10,671 nucleotides of DNA, taken from assembly GCA_037147235.1 (NCBI GenBank), contig JBAWVO010000228.1, forward strand, positions 1 through 10,671, given 5' to 3'. How positions within the stretch are numbered: position 1 is the stretch's first letter; each line of letters opens with the position of its first letter. This DNA is from JANXQG01 sp037147235. Lineage in GTDB: Bacteria; Planctomycetota; Planctomycetia; Pirellulales; Thermoguttaceae. This document shows, in pieces, positions 6,686 to 10,671 of this stretch. The position numbers were made by a program, and so were the translations under genes. The notes under the pieces are model-generated. The model saw nothing but the letters and a program-made list of their open reading frames with translations. It did no database searches and was not told the DNA's origin.

Positions 6686-6783
6686 CCGTAACCGTCTTTC
6701 GGCTCTCCGTCGGGTTTGCGGATAATTGTGGGCGAGCAGAGATAGAATCGCAACGAAACACCATGGAAGCGTGAGAAACCGAC

Positions 6784-8853
6784 ATGAAATCACTTGCAAT
6801 GAAACACTCAGTATCGACCTTGGCAATCATCGCAGCTCTGGCTTGGAGTATGGGCGTCGGCGCGGTGCATTCTCCGGCGGCCGAGAGACCCAAACTCCTT
6901 GAAAACGCACTCAAGGGTCCGATGGCCGGCGTCGAGGAGATCATCTTCGCCGTGCGCGCCCCGGGGACGGATCACTGGTACGTCAACTTTGGCTACTACG
7001 CCAACGGCCCGGAACACAAGGGCTATCGCGAAGGTGGCCGGCTCTGCCGCCTCAACCTCCGTACGGGCAAGCTCACCGTTTTGCTCGATGACCCGCGCGG
7101 CGGCGTGCGCGATCCACAGGTTCATTACAACGGGCAGAAGATCCTCTTCTCTTACCGCAAGGGCGGCACCGAGCACTTCCACCTCCACGAGATCAACATC
7201 GACGGCACCGGCCTGCGGCAACTGACGGACGGCCCGTTCGACGACTTCGAGTCGTGCTACCTACCCGACGGAGGCATCATTTTCGGGTCGTCGCGCTGCT
7301 GGCGGTGGGTCAACTGCTGGTCGGCCCAGGTCGCCATTCTCTACCGCTGTGACGGAGACGGCGGCAATATCCGTGCGGTCTCGGCCAATATCGAGCAGGA
7401 CAACACGCCATGGGTGCTGCCTGATGGCCGGGTACTCTACATGCGTTGGGAATACGTCGATCGCAGCCGCGTTCAATATCACCACCTGTGGACCATGAAC
7501 CCCGATGGCACCGGCCAGATGATCTACTACGGCAACATGCACCCCGGCACGGTCATGTTGGATGCCAAGCCGATCCCACGCACCAACAAGGTCATCGCCT
7601 CGTTCTCACCGGGGCACGGGGAACCCGAACACATGGGCCACATCACCATCGTCGATCCAGGTGGGGGCCCGGACAAACTCGAATCGGCCCGTCGCGTCAG
7701 CAAACAACTATTCCGCGATCCGTATGCGTTTTCGGAAGACTGCATGCTGGTGGCCGGGCCGCCCGGCATCTTCTTGATGAATGGCAAGGGCGAGACGGAA
7801 TTGCTCTACGCGCTTCCCAACCCTGGTGGACTGCTGCAATGCCATGAGCCGGTGGCACGGATGCCCCGGCCCAGGGAGCAGGTGATCGCCAGCCACATTG
7901 ATCTAGCGAAGGAGACCGGCCAAATTGTGCTGGCCGACGTAACTCATGGCCGAAACATGCAGGGGGTTAAATCGGGCGAGATCAAGAAACTCCTGGTCAT
8001 GGAGACGCTGCCCAAGCCGATCAACTTCAGCGGCACCATGGAGCCGATCTCCAAGGATGGCACCTTCACCCTGCCGCGCATCCTGGGCACCATTCCCGTC
8101 GAGTCGGACGGATCGGCCTTCGCCAAGGTACCGGCGCTCCGTAGCCTGTTTTTTGTTGCCCTCGACGAGAATGACATGTCGGTCAAGCGGATGCAGAGTT
8201 TCTTCACCGTGCAGCCTGGCGAGACGATCAGTTGCGCCGGCTGCCACGAGAACCGCAGCGAGGCACCCCGCAGCCGCGGCGGGCTGATGGCGCTTCGCAA
8301 GCCACCCGCCCGCATCGAGCCGATCCGTGATGTGCCGGATGTCATGGACTTCACCCGCGACATCCAACCGCTGCTGGACAAGCACTGCGTCTCCTGTCAC
8401 AACCCGCGGAAGAAGGGGGGGAACGTCGTGCTGACTCCCGAGCCGAAGGACTGGTGGTCACTGAGCTACGTCACCATCATGGATCGCGGTCTGGTCGCGC
8501 ACGGCCGCGATGCCAACGGCAACCGCCCGCCGCGCAGCATCGGCTCGTCGGCCAGCCGCCTGCTCAAACTGTTCGAGTGGCCCCACTACGATGTCCGCAT
8601 CACGCCATTGGAGCGCAAGACGATCCGCCTGTGGATCGAGTGCGGCGCGCCTTATGTTGGCACGTATGCGGCGCTGGGAATGAAAGCCACTCGCTTCGAT
8701 CAAGCGGGTGGGTTCAGGCCGAACAAAGACTACGTCCGCGAGATGAAGCGATACGGCATCCTCCCGCCGGAATTCAATCTGGCGAAAGACCCGATCGACT
8801 GCTACGCGACCGACCAGGCGTATTGGAAGCTGTTCCGGTGGCAGCCGCGCTAG
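6784..8853 (+). CDS. HzsA-related exported dihaem beta-propeller protein
   Basis: A 689-aa protein with an N-terminal signal peptide (hydrophobic STLAIIAALAWSMGVGA) and no transmembrane segment after it, so it is exported. Residues about 50-400 hold PD40/TolB-type propeller repeats (GQKILFSYRKGG, PDGGIIFGSSR, PDGRVLYMRWE). Residues about 400-500 match the middle domain of hydrazine synthase alpha: ESDGSAFAKVPALRSLFFVALDEN, then QPGETISCAGCHE. Two c-type haem sites follow, CAGCH (484-488) and CVSCH (535-539); the second lies in the planctomycete cytochrome motif FTRDIQPLLDKHC. The C-terminus is a short haem-packing domain. HzsA of anammox bacteria makes hydrazine, but most planctomycete relatives come from non-anammox species and have unknown, probably electron-transfer or oxidative, roles. 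The gene starts 98 bp after the redoxin-SUMF1 gene, possibly in one transcript. The ATG at 6784 has no clear ribosome site; ATG 6799 is an alternative that keeps the signal peptide. Confidence 0.9.
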   Translation: MKSLAMKHSVSTLAIIAALAWSMGVGAVHSPAAERPKLLENALKGPMAGVEEIIFAVRAPGTDHWYVNFGYYANGPEHKGYREGGRLCRLNLRTGKLTVLLDDPRGGVRDPQVHYNGQKILFSYRKGGTEHFHLHEINIDGTGLRQLTDGPFDDFESCYLPDGGIIFGSSRCWRWVNCWSAQVAILYRCDGDGGNIRAVSANIEQDNTPWVLPDGRVLYMRWEYVDRSRVQYHHLWTMNPDGTGQMIYYGNMHPGTVMLDAKPIPRTNKVIASFSPGHGEPEHMGHITIVDPGGGPDKLESARRVSKQLFRDPYAFSEDCMLVAGPPGIFLMNGKGETELLYALPNPGGLLQCHEPVARMPRPREQVIASHIDLAKETGQIVLADVTHGRNMQGVKSGEIKKLLVMETLPKPINFSGTMEPISKDGTFTLPRILGTIPVESDGSAFAKVPALRSLFFVALDENDMSVKRMQSFFTVQPGETISCAGCHENRSEAPRSRGGLMALRKPPARIEPIRDVPDVMDFTRDIQPLLDKHCVSCHNPRKKGGNVVLTPEPKDWWSLSYVTIMDRGLVAHGRDANGNRPPRSIGSSASRLLKLFEWPHYDVRITPLERKTIRLWIECGAPYVGTYAALGMKATRFDQAGGFRPNKDYVREMKRYGILPPEFNLAKDPIDCYATDQAYWKLFRWQPR

Positions 8854-8913
8854 TTGATTTTATGTCGAGCTGGAATTCCCCTCATCTGCCGGAATGCTCT
8901 GCTTTCAAGACTA
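8854..8913. other. Short spacer after the HzsA-related gene
   Basis: Sixty bases with no gene and no clear hairpin terminator. The first strong structure downstream of the stop is the REP-like hairpin at 8980-8996, which may end transcripts from both convergent neighbours. Confidence 0.4.
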
Positions 8914-8926
8914 AGGACCGGCGCAT

Positions 8927-8980
8927 CAATAAGTGTCGCAAGAAAAGTAGCAGCAATAAGTGTCGCAAGAAAAGTAGCAG
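8927..8980 (+). repeat. Two perfect tandem copies of a 27-bp unit
   Basis: Copies at 8927-8953 and 8954-8980 are identical, beginning CAATAAGTGTCGCAAG and ending GTAGCAG. The first 12 bases recur in inverted orientation at 9028-9039 with one mismatch. Two adjacent identical units are too few, and lack spacers, for a CRISPR array. Confidence 0.9.
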
Positions 8981-8996
8981 GCACACTCCGTGTGCC
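8974..8996 (+). repeat. GTAG-headed REP hairpin
   Basis: GTAG (8974-8977) is followed by arms GGCACAC (8980-8986) and GTGTGCC (8990-8996) around the loop TCC. The perfect 7-bp stem would form in single-stranded DNA or RNA and may also act as a bidirectional transcript end. From memory, this palindrome is common between genes in planctomycete genomes; I cannot verify that here. Confidence 0.65.
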
Positions 8997-9050
8997 GTCT
9001 GCCCCCGCTCGGCGAATTCGCAAAACACGACAGTTATTGGTGCGCCGGTC

Positions 9051-9239
9051 CTAATCTCCGCCGCCGGGGAACGACGCCAGGTAATGCTCACGGACCTTGC
9101 AATAGATGTCCGCGTTTTCGCCCGGCAGCACTAGACGCGAGGGCGGCACTCTACGCCGGGCAAGCTCTTCCAACGGCACGGCCGGATCGAGCAACGCTTG
9201 GGCACCGACGGCGGCACCCAAATCGGTTGTTTCCCAGGA
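9051..9239 (-). pseudogene. Remnant resembling the C-terminus of an FGGY sugar kinase
   Basis: Directly after the TGA of the oxidoreductase gene, and in the same frame, 62 sense codons run to a TAG (9053-9051). The translation begins ETTDLGAAVGAQALLDPAV, then LEELARRRVPPSRLVLPG and ENADIYCKVREHYLASFP. Spacing and pattern resemble the end of FGGY carbohydrate kinases (xylulokinase type), whose last helices read like 'LGAA..GA...LEE......P......YERLY..Y..LYP'. The catalytic parts are missing and there is no ATG; a TTG at 9221 could give 56 aa. I read it as the tail of a deleted kinase gene. Sugar kinases and Gfo/Idh/MocA genes are often neighbours. Composition is gene-like, but the family call is tentative. 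Confidence 0.45.
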
Positions 9240-10445
9240 TCATGAGAACTGCGGTATCTTCGTGAGCTCGCCGTCCTTCAACGCCGACTGGTGGGCAACG
9301 ATGCCGGCAACCGTCATGTTCAGAGCCCAGGCGATGTCTACCAGCGGTTTGCGGTCCTCCAGGATCGCGGTCACAAACTCGTTCATCAGGTGACCGTGCG
9401 AGCCGCCGTGGCCGCCCGGGGCCACGCTGGGCGGCAAGGGCGGGCACTTGAGGTCGGGCAACTGCTTCAACTCCCCGGTGTAGCCCCCGTTCCACATCGC
9501 CCCGCGCTGCCCGCGCACGCGGCCTTGCTCGCCGCCCGGGCCGAGCGTGTCCCAGCTTACCGCCATGCGGGCCATTCCGCCTTCGCTGGTCCGCAACAAG
9601 GCGATTTCGGTGCCGAAAGGATTCTTATAGCGGTTGTTCTCCGGCCGCAGGTGAGCGATGGTGCTGGGCATGCCCATGCACGAAACCTCGGTAAAGCTGC
9701 CGCCGGTGACGCACACATAGTAGGCGTTGGAGTGGGTAGGATACCATTGCGGCGGAAGCCCGACCCGCCAGTCGCGAAACGAGGCGATCGGTTCCGGCAT
9801 GTGGTGGAAGTATTCGGCCTCGACGTAGAGCTTTCCGAACCCGCCCGCCTTGGAGATCTGCCGCATGGCGTGACATTCGGCATGGAAGGCGCTGGTCTCG
9901 AACATCATGTACTTCCGCCCGCTCGTCTTGACCGCATCGGCCAGCTTGTGGGCGTCCTCGATCGAGCCGTAGACGGCCGGCACGCAGCATCCAACGTGCT
10001 TGCCGCGCCGGAGGGCGTCAATGCAATGCTGGGCATGGCTTGGAGCGTCGGTGCCGACAAAAATCGCCTCCAGCGAGTCGTCCTTGATCATCTCTTCGAG
10101 CGAAGGATACGTCTTCTCGCAGTGGCAGGCCTTGGCCAGCCCACGGCATCGCTCGGGGATCAGGTCGCTGACCGCCGCCACGGTGACGTTGGGATGAGCC
10201 TGGAAGCCGAATGCTGCCCCCATCTTGCAGACGCCGAAACCGGCGATGCCCACCCGGATCTTTCGATCGGAGACGGGCGACCAGACACCCTTGGGGCGGT
10301 CGGCCGTCTTGACGCCGGCGGCCCCCAGGATCTTCTCGTCGTGGGGGGGCGCGGCGTTGGCGGCCAATTCGTCGGCCGCCAACACGCCGAGCGAACCAAG
10401 ACCGACATTTCGTAAGAATAAGCGACGCGAAGTGGATTGTTTCAC
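9240..10445 (-). CDS. Tat-exported Gfo/Idh/MocA-family oxidoreductase
   Basis: A 401-aa protein of the NAD(P)-dependent glucose-fructose oxidoreductase/inositol dehydrogenase family. The N-terminus has a twin-arginine signal (SRRLFLR, residues 6-12, then GLGSLGVLAADELAANAA), so it is exported folded, probably with its cofactor. The Rossmann domain starts at IRVGIAGFG (63-71), with acidic Asp94 after the second strand. The usual GKHVxxEKP loop reads GKHVGCCVP (148-156): the EKP lysine is Val155. The C-terminal domain has THSNAYYVCVTGG (237-249) and GGSHGHLMNEF (347-357), typical of a planctomycete subfamily. Length and both ends are normal. The start is GTG, supported by AAGGAG eight bases upstream. 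Substrate is unknown; relatives act on sugars or their derivatives. A kinase-like remnant follows its stop. Confidence 0.92.
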   Translation of the reverse strand: MKQSTSRRLFLRNVGLGSLGVLAADELAANAAPPHDEKILGAAGVKTADRPKGVWSPVSDRKIRVGIAGFGVCKMGAAFGFQAHPNVTVAAVSDLIPERCRGLAKACHCEKTYPSLEEMIKDDSLEAIFVGTDAPSHAQHCIDALRRGKHVGCCVPAVYGSIEDAHKLADAVKTSGRKYMMFETSAFHAECHAMRQISKAGGFGKLYVEAEYFHHMPEPIASFRDWRVGLPPQWYPTHSNAYYVCVTGGSFTEVSCMGMPSTIAHLRPENNRYKNPFGTEIALLRTSEGGMARMAVSWDTLGPGGEQGRVRGQRGAMWNGGYTGELKQLPDLKCPPLPPSVAPGGHGGSHGHLMNEFVTAILEDRKPLVDIAWALNMTVAGIVAHQSALKDGELTKIPQFS

Positions 10446-10453
10446 AATAAATG

Positions 10454-10476
10454 CTCCTTTTCTTCCTTCCCTTATA
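10454..10476 (-). promoter_or_regulatory. Ribosome site and -10 of the oxidoreductase gene
   Basis: On the minus strand AAGGAG (10459-10454) lies eight bases before the GTG at 10445, an optimal Shine-Dalgarno sequence that fixes the GTG start. Upstream, TATAAG (10476-10471) is a fair -10, which would give a short leader of about 20 nt. No convincing -35 is seen at 16-18 bp, so the promoter part is tentative. Confidence 0.6.
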
Positions 10477-10671
10477 CCAGTGCGTCAGGGACAAAGCTAG
10501 TGTATTGTTGCAATTCGCGATTTCCAGAGCCTGGGCCAGAGCCGAGCCAGTATTACGGGGCCTTGATCATAACCTTGCCAACTGCCAGCAGTGACGGCAG
10601 GCCGTAGGGTGCGTGAAGCGAACCGGCCGGGAAATGGTGGGTTGCGCACGAAGTCAAGACGCTGAAAGCAC
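10477..10671. other. Right-end intergenic stretch with repeat-like sequence
   Basis: No gene can be supported here. The stretch 10575-10650 has features of degenerate REP-like sequence: ACTGC/GCAGT foldback (10581-10592), a GTAG (10604-10607) followed by GTGCG and, further on, CGCAC (10609-10613 with 10645-10649). One minus-strand frame stays open from the right edge to a TAG near 10500, but its codons do not look protein-coding, and it may be chance. Confidence 0.3.

Larger units (their letters stand above)
8914..9052. repeat. Compact REP-like element bounded by inverted repeats
   Basis: A 139-bp block between convergent genes. Its ends are imperfect 25-bp inverted repeats (8914-8938 and 9028-9052; 23 of 25 positions match), with the core AGGACCGGCGCA. 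Inside are a perfect tandem 27-bp repeat and a GTAG-headed hairpin, each listed separately. The right end overlaps the stop codon of the kinase-like remnant. The architecture (GTAG head, foldback, short tandem units, flanking inverted repeats) fits a BIME/REP-type element moved in trans by a RAYT transposase. No coding sequence is present. Confidence 0.6.

Noticed and set aside
6784..8853. Functional hydrazine synthase and anammox metabolism
   Set aside because: No HzsB/C genes nearby and the extra haem-linking tyrosine position is serine. HzsA-related proteins are common in non-anammox planctomycetes.
8927..8980. CRISPR array
   Set aside because: Only two adjacent 27-bp copies with no spacer between them, and no cas genes.
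8454..9134. 226-aa plus-strand ORF overlapping the end of the HzsA-related gene
   Set aside because: It runs out of frame through the cytochrome domain and then through the REP-like repeats. No protein-like pattern.
9240..9242. Readthrough or selenocysteine at the TGA of the oxidoreductase gene
   Set aside because: The protein already ends as family members usually do (KIPQFS), no SECIS-like hairpin is evident just after the TGA, and the tail resembles a different family. A deletion junction is simpler.
9291..10415. 374-aa plus-strand ORF
   Set aside because: Antisense shadow of the Gfo/Idh/MocA gene, which has a Tat signal, Rossmann motif and a good ribosome site.

Overview
The window looks like part of a planctomycete chromosome, most likely from the Pirellulales or a relative. 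Four signs point there. The 23S rRNA gene stands alone, with no 16S gene or tRNA upstream and its own cluster of promoters. Unlinked 16S and 23S genes are well known in this phylum. The protein families are also typical: a hydrazine-synthase-alpha-related propeller/cytochrome protein, an exported redoxin plus SUMF1-type protein, and a Tat-exported Gfo/Idh/MocA oxidoreductase. Two intergenic palindromes begin with GTAG, in the style of REP elements. These assignments come from reading the sequence and from knowledge of the families; no search was run.

Layout. Positions 1-834 (minus strand) hold the 5' third of a 23S rRNA, cut by the window edge. A long leader follows (835-1200) with a boxA-like antitermination site and several short hairpins. 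Upstream of it are up to four tandem promoter-like sites, all with 16-bp spacers, between 1205 and 1470. A small acidic, probably coiled-coil ORF (1564-1716, minus) and a REP-like hairpin follow. nadC (2148-3131, minus) ends at a strong hairpin terminator. Its promoter places the transcription start on the A of the ATG, so the mRNA is probably leaderless, and a 7-bp inverted repeat overlaps the -35 region.

On the plus strand, after a 55-codon open frame that looks like a decayed gene, two large exported proteins follow each other. The first (3479-6685) has 1068 aa: two copies of a helical region plus TlpA-like fold, then a SUMF1/FGE-like domain. The second (6784-8853) has 689 aa: a beta-propeller, an HZS-alpha-type domain and two CXXCH haem sites. 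Both carry signal peptides and probably act outside the cytoplasm. Neither redoxin copy keeps a CXXC pair, and the SUMF1 domain keeps only one of the two catalytic cysteines of true FGE, so both domain types have diverged from their namesake enzymes.

The last third holds a compact REP-like element (8914-9052), a short remnant resembling the C-terminus of an FGGY sugar kinase (9051-9239, minus), and a Tat-exported Gfo/Idh/MocA protein (9240-10445, minus) that lacks the usual EKP catalytic lysine. The final 226 bases contain a start region and weak repeat-like sequence but no gene that I can support.

The most interesting parts are the redoxin-redoxin-SUMF1 protein next to the HzsA-related dihaem protein, the REP-like element, and the independent promoter array of the 23S gene.
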